A stretch of 7,646 bases of DNA from Thermoplasmata archaeon (GCA_030037695.1 JASHQF010000046.1:1-7646); one strand, 5' to 3'. Numbered from the stretch's first letter, positions 1 to 6,788 are shown. The notes: generated by a model not told the origin, from the sequence alone. Numbers and translations are program-made.

Positions 1-909
1 TGGACGAACGTCACGGCCGTGGGGTCGCCGCGCCCCTCCCCCCGAACCGGGGCAATGATCACTTACGACGCGGCCGACGGCTACACCCTCCTGTTCGGCG
101 GTTTCCCTAGCTGCCTTTCGGGTTGCCACACCGCACCGCTGAACGACACGTGGAAGTTCTCGAACGGCGTCTGGACGAACATCACGCCCATGCGCTCCCC
201 GCCCGCCCGGGTCGGCGGGGACCTCGTGTACGACCCGATCGACGGCTACGCCGTCCTCTTCGGAGGGGAATCGTGCCCGAGCAGCTGCTCGTTGTTCAAC
301 GATACCTGGGAGTTCAAGGCGGGCGTTTGGACCCAGTTGACCCCGACTTCGGCCCCTTCCCCACGGACGGGCGCGTCGATGGCGTTCGACGCGGCGGACG
401 GCTACGTTCTCCTGTTCGGAGGTTTCAATTTCGGGAGCCGGCTTTCCGACACCTGGAAGTTCGTGGGCGGGCAATGGACCCTCCTCTCCCCCGCGACGTC
501 GCCGCCGGCGCGCAACGCGGCATTCCTCGGGTACGACGTGGCGGACGGCTACGTCGTCCTGTTCGGGGGGTCGAACGGGGCGGTCCTGGGCGACACGTGG
601 ATCTACCGGGGCGGGGACTGGAGCCAACTGCACCCCGCCGTCAGCCCGTCACCCCGACAGGGTTCGGCCTCGCTGCTGTACGACCCGGCGCTCGGAGGGA
701 TGGTCCTCTTCGGAGGGACGACCGCCTCCACCCTCTCGAACCAGACGTGGGAGTTCGACGCCGGCCAGTGGATCCTTCTCGCGTCGGTCTCCGTTCCATC
801 GGCGCGGGACGGCTGTGCCACCGCCGGGTCCGATCCGGCCGGCGATATCGTACTGTTCGCCGGGGCACCCTCGGTCACCGCGGCTCCGCTCGACGATAGT
901 TGGGAGCTG
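1..909 (+). repeat. Tandem Kelch-unit coding repeats
   Basis: The conserved [D/Q]TW or DSW codons fall at about 145, 301, 448, 592, 742 and 895, giving spacings of 144-156 bases, or 48-52 residues. The window opens on the W-T strand that follows an earlier DTW, so at least one more DTW-bearing strand lies upstream. The units are diverged in DNA but clear in protein. The later ones degrade: the sixth has LFAG instead of LFGG and lacks the YDxxDGY strand pattern. Confidence 0.85.
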
Positions 910-1926
910 CTGTCGGTCGGGGCCCCGCTGGCCCGCCTCTACACCGTGACCTTCTCGGAGAGCGGTCTTCCGGTCGGGACCTCCTGGTCGGTGGTCCTGA
1001 ACGGCGCGACGCAGAGCTCCACGGGGACCTCGATCGCCTTTTCGGCGACGAACGGCACCTGGCCGTTCCAGATCGGGGCCCCCTCAGGATACCTAGCGAG
1101 CTCGGCGAGCGGCACGGTGCGTGTGGTGGGCGGCCCCGCCACCCGCTCCGTCCCGTTCACCTCGATCCCGGCCGGGAGCTATCCGGTCCGCTTCGACGAG
1201 CAGAATCTCCCCCCGGGCACGGCCTGGTGGGTGAACGTCACAGGTCAACCGTCCGCGGAGTCGACGGGGACTGTTCTCGCGATCGATCTACCGAGCGGGA
1301 CGTACTCGTACACCACCTCGTCCGCCAACCTCTCCTGGCAGCCCCTCAACCAATCCGGTTCGGTATCGGTTGCCAGTGCGCCGCCCTCGACCATCGGGGT
1401 GCCGTTCGCCTTCGCCTACGAGATCGTCGTCCTCGCGCGGAGCCTGCCGGGTGGGTCGCCCTGGTCGGTCACGGTCGCGGGCGAGATCGCGACGCCTCGG
1501 CTTCTGGCGGCATCGTTCGTCTTCGCCTCGACGAACTCGGAGCTCGACCTCTCGCTGCCGAACGGGACGTTCACCCTGCACGTCGCCACGAGCTTGGCCG
1601 GGTGGGCGGCGACGAACGCCACGCAGAACGAGACGGTCCAGGGCGGCGCCTCGACTGAGCGGCTGAGCATCGTGTTCCAGAGCTCCACCGGAGCCCCCCC
1701 TCCCACGATCCTCGGGCTAGCGTACGTGACCTTCGTGGAGGTGGCCGCCGCCGTCGGCGTCGCGGCCGTCGCGGGGGGCCTCTTCGTACAGTTCTGGAGG
1801 GGCCCCGCGCCGCCGCCCAAGCCCCCCGGGCCGCGAGAAGGCGGCGGACCGGGTGCGCCACCCGCTCAGGGCGCCGGACCCGAGACCGGGAATTCCCGGC
1901 CGCCCCCGCCCGCGGCGCCCCGTTAA
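1..1926 (+). CDS. Cell-surface Kelch-type beta-propeller protein with ESGL modules and C-terminal membrane anchor (5' truncated)
   Basis: The frame is open from base 1 and the first codons (WTNVTAVG) already belong to a repeat, so the true start lies outside the window; the GTG at 19 is not a credible start. 641 residues are visible and end at TAA 1924-1926. Residues 1 to about 305 hold six Kelch/galactose-oxidase-like units of 48-52 residues with the pattern DTWxFxxGxWT...PxPRxG...YDxADGYxxLFGG. Three beta-sandwich modules follow at about 314, 394 and 473; the first has the signature SESGLPVGTSWSVVLNG, and many NxT/NxS sites occur. A hydrophobic helix at about 571-597 is followed by a proline/glycine-rich tail of about 42 residues with charged residues, presumably cytoplasmic. 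Two Kelch loops carry CxxxC pairs (SCLSGC, SCPSSC). The likely role is extracellular binding or adhesion; no ligand or catalytic site can be named. Family known, function inferred. Confidence 0.9.
   Translation, partial: WTNVTAVGSPRPSPRTGAMITYDAADGYTLLFGGFPSCLSGCHTAPLNDTWKFSNGVWTNITPMRSPPARVGGDLVYDPIDGYAVLFGGESCPSSCSLFNDTWEFKAGVWTQLTPTSAPSPRTGASMAFDAADGYVLLFGGFNFGSRLSDTWKFVGGQWTLLSPATSPPARNAAFLGYDVADGYVVLFGGSNGAVLGDTWIYRGGDWSQLHPAVSPSPRQGSASLLYDPALGGMVLFGGTTASTLSNQTWEFDAGQWILLASVSVPSARDGCATAGSDPAGDIVLFAGAPSVTAAPLDDSWELLSVGAPLARLYTVTFSESGLPVGTSWSVVLNGATQSSTGTSIAFSATNGTWPFQIGAPSGYLASSASGTVRVVGGPATRSVPFTSIPAGSYPVRFDEQNLPPGTAWWVNVTGQPSAESTGTVLAIDLPSGTYSYTTSSANLSWQPLNQSGSVSVASAPPSTIGVPFAFAYEIVVLARSLPGGSPWSVTVAGEIATPRLLAASFVFASTNSELDLSLPNGTFTLHVATSLAGWAATNATQNETVQGGASTERLSIVFQSSTGAPPPTILGLAYVTFVEVAAAVGVAAVAGGLFVQFWRGPAPPPKPPGPREGGGPGAPPAQGAGPETGNSRPPPPAAPR
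940..1680 (+). repeat. Three ESGL-type beta-sandwich modules (protein level)
   Basis: Three modules of about 80 residues begin at YTVTFSESGLPVGTSW (940), YPVRFDEQNLPPGTAW (1180) and YEIVVLARSLPGGSPW (1417). Each has a first strand, an 'xxLPxGxxW' turn, a WSV-type strand, and a later [N/S]GT[W/Y/F] strand. The signature weakens from the first to the third, as in diverging tandem domains. The same module recurs four times in the protein at 3680-6073. Confidence 0.8.
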
Positions 1927-1930
1927 CGGG

Positions 1931-3466
1931 TCACGATCGCCCCGCCCTGCGGGGCCGCGAACCCGGTAGATCGGAGTCGTGGGGGGTCGACCCCTCTTCG
2001 GCCCGCGATCCCGCCGGCGAGGGGACCTCGGGCTCCGGGGCCCCATCGCTGTCCACGGCGGCGGAGGCGGGGAATCCGATGGGCCGTGCGCTCCAGGATC
2101 CGTCCTTACCCAGGACCAGCGGGTCGACGGAATAGAGCCTCCATCGGCCGTCGATCCCCTTCAGCGTGCGGAGCCCGCAATCCACGAACGGCAGGTCGGA
2201 GCCGACGGAGAGGTCGCGCACGGTGCTCGAGGCGAGGACCTCGCCCCCGCGCGCCTTCTCGCACGCCCGCGCCGCGATGGTGACGGCGAGTCCCTCGATG
2301 TCGCCCTCGCGCAGCACGCATTCCCCGGTGTGAAGGCCCGCGCGGATCTCGAGTCCCAGCTGGCGCGCCCGGTCCCGGAGCGCGCAGGCGTACCGCGCGG
2401 CCCGCGTCGGGCCATCGAAGCTGATCGACACCATGCCGTCGCCGGTCGTCTTGACCTCCCGGCCCCGGAAGCGGGCGAGCTCGGAGCGGGCCGCGTCGTA
2501 GTAGCGGTGCAGGAGCTCCCCCCACGCTCGATCCCCGAGCGACGAGGCGAGGCGGGTCGATCCGACGATGTCCGTGAAGAGGATCGTCGCCAGGACCCGG
2601 GAGCTGTCGGGCGGGGCCGCCGGCTCGTTGAGGAAGACCCGGATCGATTCGGCCGCTCGGATCGCCGACGCGGGCGCCGCGTAGATGAGGGGGTCCGACC
2701 CCGGCACTTCCACTTGGCGTGCCCCCTCGATGTGATCGCAGAGGTACCGGCTGTGCCCGGCGCCGGAGCCGGAATCTCCCGACGGGCGAACGACCAAAGT
2801 CGGAACATGGATCGCCGAGAGCGTCTCCCGGACATCGATCGCCATGTCCATCCGTTCCATCGAGATCGCGGAGGCGGGCGAGGCTCCGTAGGTCAACATC
2901 CGACCGATCCATCGGACGAACTCCCCGTCGCCCTTACGACTGGGCGCGAGGGCCGCCGCGGTCCGCTCGATGAACTCGCGTTGCCCCCAGCTGGCCTCCA
3001 TCTCGGCGAGGTCCCGTTCGTAGTCCGCGCGGGGCACGCCCCAGGGGTAGTCGTCCGCGTAGAGCGAGCGGGCGAAGGCGGAGAGCAGGATCAGCCCCTC
3101 GACCCGCTCGGGGTAGGTCGCGGCGAACAGCAAGCACATCGGCGCGGACTCCGAGATCCCGAGCAGGGCGGCCTTCTTCGAGCCGGAGGCGTCCATCACC
3201 GCCCGGATGTCGTCCGTCCGCTCTTCCAGCGTAGGGATGCCGACCGCTCGGTCCGACAGACCAACCCCTCGCTTGTCGAACAAGATGACGCGGGCGAACC
3301 GTGAGAGATCCCGGAAGAACTCGACCAGCGGTGGGTATTCCCACTCGACGCCCAGATGGGTGATCCACGGGAGGCCGAGAACGAGGTCGGTGCCGCGGTC
3401 TCCGAACACCTGGAAGGCGATGTGGACCCCGCCGCTCCGGGCATAGCGGACCTCCGGCGGCTCCAT
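1931..3466 (-). CDS. Alpha/beta-hydrolase fused to class III adenylate/guanylate cyclase
   Basis: 511 residues from the ATG at 3466; numbering is from there. Residues about 8-285 are an alpha/beta-hydrolase with DKRGVGLSD at 64-72 and a nucleophile elbow GISES (Ser105; usually GxSxG). The acid candidate is Asp231. The usual catalytic His in 'PGxDH' is replaced by Pro259 (PGSDP). Residues about 290-448 are a class III cyclase: FTDIVGST with metal Asp299, KTTGDG with Lys339 and metal Asp343, a purine-contact Asp389 and a transition-state Arg400; the usual Asn position is Thr396. The cyclase would make cAMP (or cGMP) from the NTP as a dimer in the cytoplasm. The last 60 or so residues are low-complexity. 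The plan matches mycobacterial Rv1900c-type fusions. The start is preferred over GTG 3523 because homologues begin near MEPPEVRYARSG and a TATA-like box lies 29 bases upstream. No signal peptide or membrane segment is seen. Confidence 0.93.
   Translation of the reverse strand: MEPPEVRYARSGGVHIAFQVFGDRGTDLVLGLPWITHLGVEWEYPPLVEFFRDLSRFARVILFDKRGVGLSDRAVGIPTLEERTDDIRAVMDASGSKKAALLGISESAPMCLLFAATYPERVEGLILLSAFARSLYADDYPWGVPRADYERDLAEMEASWGQREFIERTAAALAPSRKGDGEFVRWIGRMLTYGASPASAISMERMDMAIDVRETLSAIHVPTLVVRPSGDSGSGAGHSRYLCDHIEGARQVEVPGSDPLIYAAPASAIRAAESIRVFLNEPAAPPDSSRVLATILFTDIVGSTRLASSLGDRAWGELLHRYYDAARSELARFRGREVKTTGDGMVSISFDGPTRAARYACALRDRARQLGLEIRAGLHTGECVLREGDIEGLAVTIAARACEKARGGEVLASSTVRDLSVGSDLPFVDCGLRTLKGIDGRWRLYSVDPLVLGKDGSWSARPIGFPASAAVDSDGAPEPEVPSPAGSRAEEGSTPHDSDLPGSRPRRAGRS
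1939..1955. terminator. GC hairpin at the convergent gene ends
   Basis: GCCCCGC, a three-base loop CCT, then GCGGGGC makes a perfect 7-bp stem starting 12 bases after the stop codon of the Kelch gene. It lies within the final codons of the opposing cyclase gene. It could slow or end transcription from either side, but no T-run follows on either strand, and archaeal termination usually relies on T-runs. It may instead be chance in GC-rich DNA. Confidence 0.3.
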
Positions 3467-3490
3467 CTCGGCGGGCCAAGACTTGGCGGG

Positions 3491-3500
3491 GGATATAGGC
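3491..3500 (-). promoter_or_regulatory. TATA-like box for the hydrolase-cyclase gene
   Basis: The minus strand reads GCCTATATCC in otherwise GC-rich DNA. Its centre is about 29 bases before the ATG at 3466, which is the archaeal TATA-to-start spacing expected for a leaderless or nearly leaderless mRNA. There is no good Shine-Dalgarno sequence before that ATG, which agrees. The box would lie inside the gene if the GTG at 3523 were used. Seen by eye only. Confidence 0.5.
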
Positions 3501-3629
3501 GTGGAGCGCCCGAGCGCGTTCACCGGCGGGCCATCGCCGACCGCGCCGTCGGCGTGGGGTGCGGAACCTGCAGGGCAAGCCAGCAGGCCCCCCGAGCCCC
3601 GTTCGAAAATCCGCGGAAAAACGAGCTTC

Positions 3630-3679
3630 GGCAGGTCTATCTAGAGGCGTTTCAATCCTCCCCCGCGCCGGGGGCGGAC
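3630..3679 (+). promoter_or_regulatory. Putative promoter and 5' leader of the PQQ-like propeller gene
   Basis: A TATA-like TCTATCTA lies at about 3636-3643, some 41 bases before the ATG at 3680. With normal archaeal spacing this would give a short leader of about 12-15 bases. That leader contains CCCCC-GCGCC-GGGGG (3660-3674), a perfect 5-bp inverted repeat ending six bases before the start. Its right arm is the only Shine-Dalgarno-like purine run there. Weak evidence. Confidence 0.35.
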
Positions 3680-6073
3680 ATGTTGGGTCGAGGTGGAACT
3701 GCTCGGGTGTGGGTTGTAATACTCTTTGCAGCCGCGACGGCAGGCTCGATGGTTCTGTCGGGCGCTGTCGCTGGAAGTTCCCTCGTGGGGCATTCCTCAC
3801 CTGCTTTTTCTGAACCCTCAGGCTCTGCCTCGGTCCTGGGAACGGCTGCGAGCGAGACTTCGAGAGGTTCGTCCCCCTCGGCGGGGTTCGCGGTGCCCTC
3901 CGAAGGCCCTTCCGCCGCCGTCCACACCTTCGCCTCCGGTCCGAGCTCGACGTGGAGCCAGTATCAGGGGGATGCCGCTCACGACGGCTCCTCACCGTAC
4001 GTCGGACCTGCCACGAGCCAGAAGTCCTGGACGGCGACGCTCGCGTCCGGCGTGAGCGGGCTGGCGGCCTCCGATGGGACGCTCGTGGTGGATACTCCGA
4101 GCAACGGGACCCTGATGGCGCTCTCCCTTTCGACTGGACACTATACTGGGATGTTCTATGCGGGGGGTACGGGGGGACTCCGGCTGGTCTCGAACTACCC
4201 GGTTTACGACGGGAGCGCCGCCGAATACGCCCACTACGTCTACTCTTGCGGCATCGTTACCTGCAGCGTCTACGGCAGCAACATCGCGCAATGGTCCACC
4301 GGAGGTGGCTGGGAGAGTACGGGTTTCGGCATCAGCTCGGATTGGTTGCTGAGCGAGGCCAACTCCCAGGTCTTCGTGACCGCCTCAGGCTCGAACGCCC
4401 TCTATGCGCTCAGCTATGGGTCCGGAGCGATTCAGTGGACGGACCCCTTCCACTACGATCTGAGCACGCTCCCGGCGGTGGGTGCGGGCCTGGTCGTGGT
4501 AGGATTCTCCAACAGCCCCCTGGTAGCCGGGGTCCAGGCTTCAGGTGGGGCCGGGGCATGGAACTTCACCGCGGACGGAGCCGTGGGCTCTCCCGCGATC
4601 GCGTATTCCGCCGGAGATTTCTACTTCGGATCGACGTTGGGGACCTTGTACGCCGTGAACTCCACCGGCGTGAAGCTGTGGTCCTGGAACGACCACACCC
4701 TTCCGGTCACGACGACGCCCGCCGTCGCCTTCGGTGATGTCTTTCTGGGGGACTCGGCCGGGACGCTGTGGGCGATGAACGCGACCTCGGGAGCGAGTGT
4801 CTGGAACTTCAGCGCTGGCGCGGGGATCACAACGTCGCCGGTGGTCTCGGCGAACCACCTCGTCTACTTCGCCACCACCACGGGGTTGGTGGAGGCCGTG
4901 AACGCGACTACGGGGGCCCTCGTGTGGAGCGCCTCCGTGGGGTCGGCAGGGGTGGATGGGCTGGTGCTTGCGGACGGGCAGTTGATCGTCGAGAACGCGT
5001 CCAACGCGCTCACGTCGTTCCAGAGCTACCCCATCACCTTCGTTGAGTCGGGACTTGCGACCGGAGCGAACTGGTCCGTGACCCTCAACGGCTCTACCGA
5101 GTACTCCAAGACCGCGTCGATCACGTTCAGCCGGCCGCCGGGGACCTACCCGTACACCGTGGACTCCGTGGCGGGGTACAGTTCCGACCCGGTGTCGGGG
5201 ACGGAGAACGTCTCCTCGTCGGGCGTCACGCAGTACGTCAACTTCACGCGAGCCTATCCCGTGACGTTCGTAGCCAGCGGTCTCTCTCCGGGAACCAACT
5301 GGACAGTGACCGCGGGGTCGCCTCCGGTAGCTAAGACGAACACGACGACCGTCCGTTCCCACGGGGGCCTGGTGTTCCTGGAGCCCCAGGGCCCCCTGAC
5401 GTTTGCGATCACCGCGCCGTCCGGCTACGGGGTTGCGAAGGTCACCGGGCCGGCGTCGGCCAACGCGACCCAAACCACCGCCTCGGTGGCCACAGTTCCG
5501 CTCAACCTGGTGGTGACCTTTGGACCTCTAGAGATCCTCTATTTCAACGAAAGCGCGCTGCCGCAATTCCGCGCGTACTCGGGGGCCGTTTGGAGTGTCG
5601 CCCTCACCCCGTCGCTATCGCACGGGGGACCCCCGTCCCAGAGCGCTCACACGAACGGCACGTCGATCACGTTCCTCGTTCCGCACGGTGCGACGTATCA
5701 CTACTACATCCTGACGCCCGGTTCGGAGTACAAGGCCGCGCCGTCTTTTGGAACCGTGGGGATCCCCGAGCACTACCTCGGGAAGATCGTAAAGTTCACG
5801 CTGCTCGTCAAGTCGATCGTGTTCCACGAGACGGGCTTGACCTCCCATCAGAGCTGGACGGTCACGCTCACCAGCGGTACGAGCCCGGCGATCACGTTCC
5901 CGCTCAGCGGCACCTCCACTGCCGGCGGCCTGATCAAGTTCAAGTTGCCCGTCGGAACGTACAACTACACCATCACGGCGACGGATGCGCAGACCCCGAG
6001 CCCGTCCCCGGGATCGTTCTCGGTGCTCACCGCGCCATCGCCTGCGCAAACGATCACCATCAGCTTCTCGTAG
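3680..6073 (+). CDS. Secreted PQQ/BamB-like beta-propeller protein with four ESGL modules
   Basis: 797 residues from the ATG at 3680 to TAG 6071-6073. This start gives a signal peptide: Arg4 and Arg9, then a hydrophobic stretch at about 10-31 (VWVVILFAAATAGS...) ending near AVAGS. The open frame extends upstream to 3356, but that part overlaps the cyclase gene and reads as arginine-rich shadow. Residues about 32-90 are a Ser/Pro/Gly-rich linker. Residues about 92-450 are a PQQ-type propeller opening with WSQYQGDAAHDG and containing strands such as GTLYAVNSTG..LW, GTLWAMNATSGASVW and GLVEAVNATTGALVW. Four modules follow at about 451, 526, 619 and 712; the first reads FVESGLATGANWSVTLNG. No C-terminal helix is present, so it is probably released or held by other means. 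No catalytic residues can be assigned. NxS/T sites are frequent, and CGIVTC could be a disulfide loop. Confidence 0.9.
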   Translation: MLGRGGTARVWVVILFAAATAGSMVLSGAVAGSSLVGHSSPAFSEPSGSASVLGTAASETSRGSSPSAGFAVPSEGPSAAVHTFASGPSSTWSQYQGDAAHDGSSPYVGPATSQKSWTATLASGVSGLAASDGTLVVDTPSNGTLMALSLSTGHYTGMFYAGGTGGLRLVSNYPVYDGSAAEYAHYVYSCGIVTCSVYGSNIAQWSTGGGWESTGFGISSDWLLSEANSQVFVTASGSNALYALSYGSGAIQWTDPFHYDLSTLPAVGAGLVVVGFSNSPLVAGVQASGGAGAWNFTADGAVGSPAIAYSAGDFYFGSTLGTLYAVNSTGVKLWSWNDHTLPVTTTPAVAFGDVFLGDSAGTLWAMNATSGASVWNFSAGAGITTSPVVSANHLVYFATTTGLVEAVNATTGALVWSASVGSAGVDGLVLADGQLIVENASNALTSFQSYPITFVESGLATGANWSVTLNGSTEYSKTASITFSRPPGTYPYTVDSVAGYSSDPVSGTENVSSSGVTQYVNFTRAYPVTFVASGLSPGTNWTVTAGSPPVAKTNTTTVRSHGGLVFLEPQGPLTFAITAPSGYGVAKVTGPASANATQTTASVATVPLNLVVTFGPLEILYFNESALPQFRAYSGAVWSVALTPSLSHGGPPSQSAHTNGTSITFLVPHGATYHYYILTPGSEYKAAPSFGTVGIPEHYLGKIVKFTLLVKSIVFHETGLTSHQSWTVTLTSGTSPAITFPLSGTSTAGGLIKFKLPVGTYNYTITATDAQTPSPSPGSFSVLTAPSPAQTITISFS
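5030..6070 (+). repeat. Four ESGL-type beta-sandwich modules (protein level)
   Basis: Modules begin at PITFVESGLATGANWSV (5030), YPVTFVASGLSPGTNWTV (5255), ILYFNESALPQFRAYSG (5534) and SIVFHETGLTSHQSWTV (5813). They are 75-93 residues apart. Most include a later strand of the form [P/V]GTYxYT. The third has an insertion between the ES[A/G]L turn and the WSV strand. They match the modules in the Kelch protein at 940-1680. Confidence 0.8.
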
Positions 6074-6083
6074 ATCGAGAGAA

Positions 6084-6120
6084 GGCGCGCCGAGGGGCCG
6101 GGATCGCCCCTCGCCGCGCC
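6084..6120. terminator. Strong GC hairpin after the PQQ-like gene
   Basis: Two 14-base arms, GGCGCGCCGAGGGG (6084-6097) and CCCCTCGCCGCGCC (6107-6120), pair with one C-C mismatch around a 9-base loop. It begins 10 bases after the stop codon of the propeller gene. It also lies downstream of the convergent toxin gene that ends at 6186, so it could serve both. No T-run follows, so a terminator or 3'-end stabilising role is inferred from position and stem strength only. Confidence 0.5.
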
Positions 6121-6185
6121 GCGGGCTAATCTCCCCCGGTAGGTCCGATCGCTCAGGGTTGCGGGTGCGAGTTTCGGATGGCACC

Positions 6186-6563
6186 TCACCGGACGAAGGC
6201 AACCCCGTCTACTCCCTTGAAGTGACCGTCACCGGTCAAGAACTTGCGGGCAAGGGCTTGGGCCGCCGCGTAACCCCAAGCGTCTACGGTCGAACAGTCA
6301 CGCCCCTGTGACCTCATTTGTCGTTGAAATTCAGCTGCCACTAACGAATTCTGATCGGGTATGGGTACCACGAACTGTAGGCAAGCCTCCGCATGGCGGC
6401 GGGCCTCCGCGGCAGCGACACGGGAGAGCATGACCGAGTAGACTTCCAGAACGTTCAGGGCAGAGGTTACTACGTCCGAACTCCGAAAGATTTCGGCATA
6501 TCGAGCGCTCCCGGCGGCGCGGGCGAAGAAGGCGTAGGAGTCGGCAAAGTACTCAGCCAACAT
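6186..6563 (-). CDS. PIN-domain toxin, VapC-like ribonuclease
   Basis: 125 residues, a normal length for the family. The acidic residues of a PIN nuclease are in place: Asp8 (YFADSYAFF), Glu40 (NVLEVY), Asp94 (STVDAWGYAAA) and Asp112 (TGDGHF). Family members bind Mg2+ or Mn2+ at these residues and cut RNA, often tRNA or rRNA; the target here is unknown. The ATG at 6561-6563 lies inside the end of the antitoxin gene with an 11-base overlap. A purine-rich GAAGGAGAGG immediately precedes it, so translation is probably coupled to the antitoxin. The gene ends convergently to the PQQ-like gene. Nothing appears truncated or mutated. Confidence 0.88.
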   Translation of the reverse strand: MLAEYFADSYAFFARAAGSARYAEIFRSSDVVTSALNVLEVYSVMLSRVAAAEARRHAEACLQFVVPIPDQNSLVAAEFQRQMRSQGRDCSTVDAWGYAAAQALARKFLTGDGHFKGVDGVAFVR

Positions 6564-6771
6564 CCTCTCCTTCGTCCGCGAGCCTAGAGAGCTCGGTCGC
6601 GGTCGCCTTGCCCTGAAGGATTCCGTCGAACTCGTCGAGTTTAGGAGTGCGCTCTAGCGAGGCGAGTACATGGTCGCCCACTCGCAGCCGCAACTCCTTG
6701 GCGAGGGTGCTCGGGATGACGAGCGCTAGCGAATTCCCCGTGCGTCGTACCACTAAGTCGGGCACCGTCAA
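6553..6771 (-). CDS. AbrB/MazE-type (SpoVT-AbrB fold) antitoxin
   Basis: 72 residues from a TTG at 6771; a GTG two codons in (6765) is an equally possible start, and no ATG is available. Residues about 8-40 match the swapped-hairpin DNA-binding fold: RRTGNSLALVIPSTLAKELRL followed by VGDHV. The acidic C-terminal half (KLDEFDGILQ... ADEGEDVG) is the part that would bind and block the toxin. Such antitoxins repress their own promoter as dimers or as toxin complexes. The stop overlaps the start of the PIN toxin, as in a standard vapBC-type operon. The DNA upstream fits leaderless initiation: a TATA-like box is 24-30 bases from either start. Confidence 0.87.
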   Translation of the reverse strand: MTVPDLVVRRTGNSLALVIPSTLAKELRLRVGDHVLASLERTPKLDEFDGILQGKATATELSRLADEGEDVG

Positions 6772-6777
6772 CTGTAT

Positions 6778-6788
6778 GACGTCACGTC
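6778..6788. promoter_or_regulatory. Palindromic operator candidate for the toxin-antitoxin operon
   Basis: GACGT-C-ACGTC is a perfect inverted repeat with one central base, overlapping the even palindrome TGACGTCA (6777-6784). It sits between the TATA-like box and the start codon, where a bound antitoxin dimer would block initiation. Autoregulation is known for the family; that this site is the operator is inference. Confidence 0.4.

Noticed and set aside
19..21. GTG at 19 as the start of the Kelch protein
   Set aside because: The frame is open to base 1 and the codons before it continue the repeat pattern, so the gene is cut by the window edge.
1979..3304. A 441-codon open frame on the + strand opposite the cyclase gene
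   Set aside because: It is antisense to a gene with clear domain motifs, its product is Arg/Gly/Pro-rich without any motif, and long shadow frames are expected at this GC content.
3467..3523. GTG start at 3523 for the cyclase gene
   Set aside because: Homologues start near the ATG at 3466 and a TATA-like box falls inside this interval.
3356..3679. N-terminal extension of the PQQ-like protein by 108 codons
   Set aside because: It runs through the opposite-strand cyclase start, lacks protein character, and would bury the clear signal peptide that begins at 3680.
2934..3995. A 353-codon open frame on the - strand
   Set aside because: It overlaps both the cyclase gene and the start of the PQQ-like gene, and its arginine-rich product has no recognisable domain.
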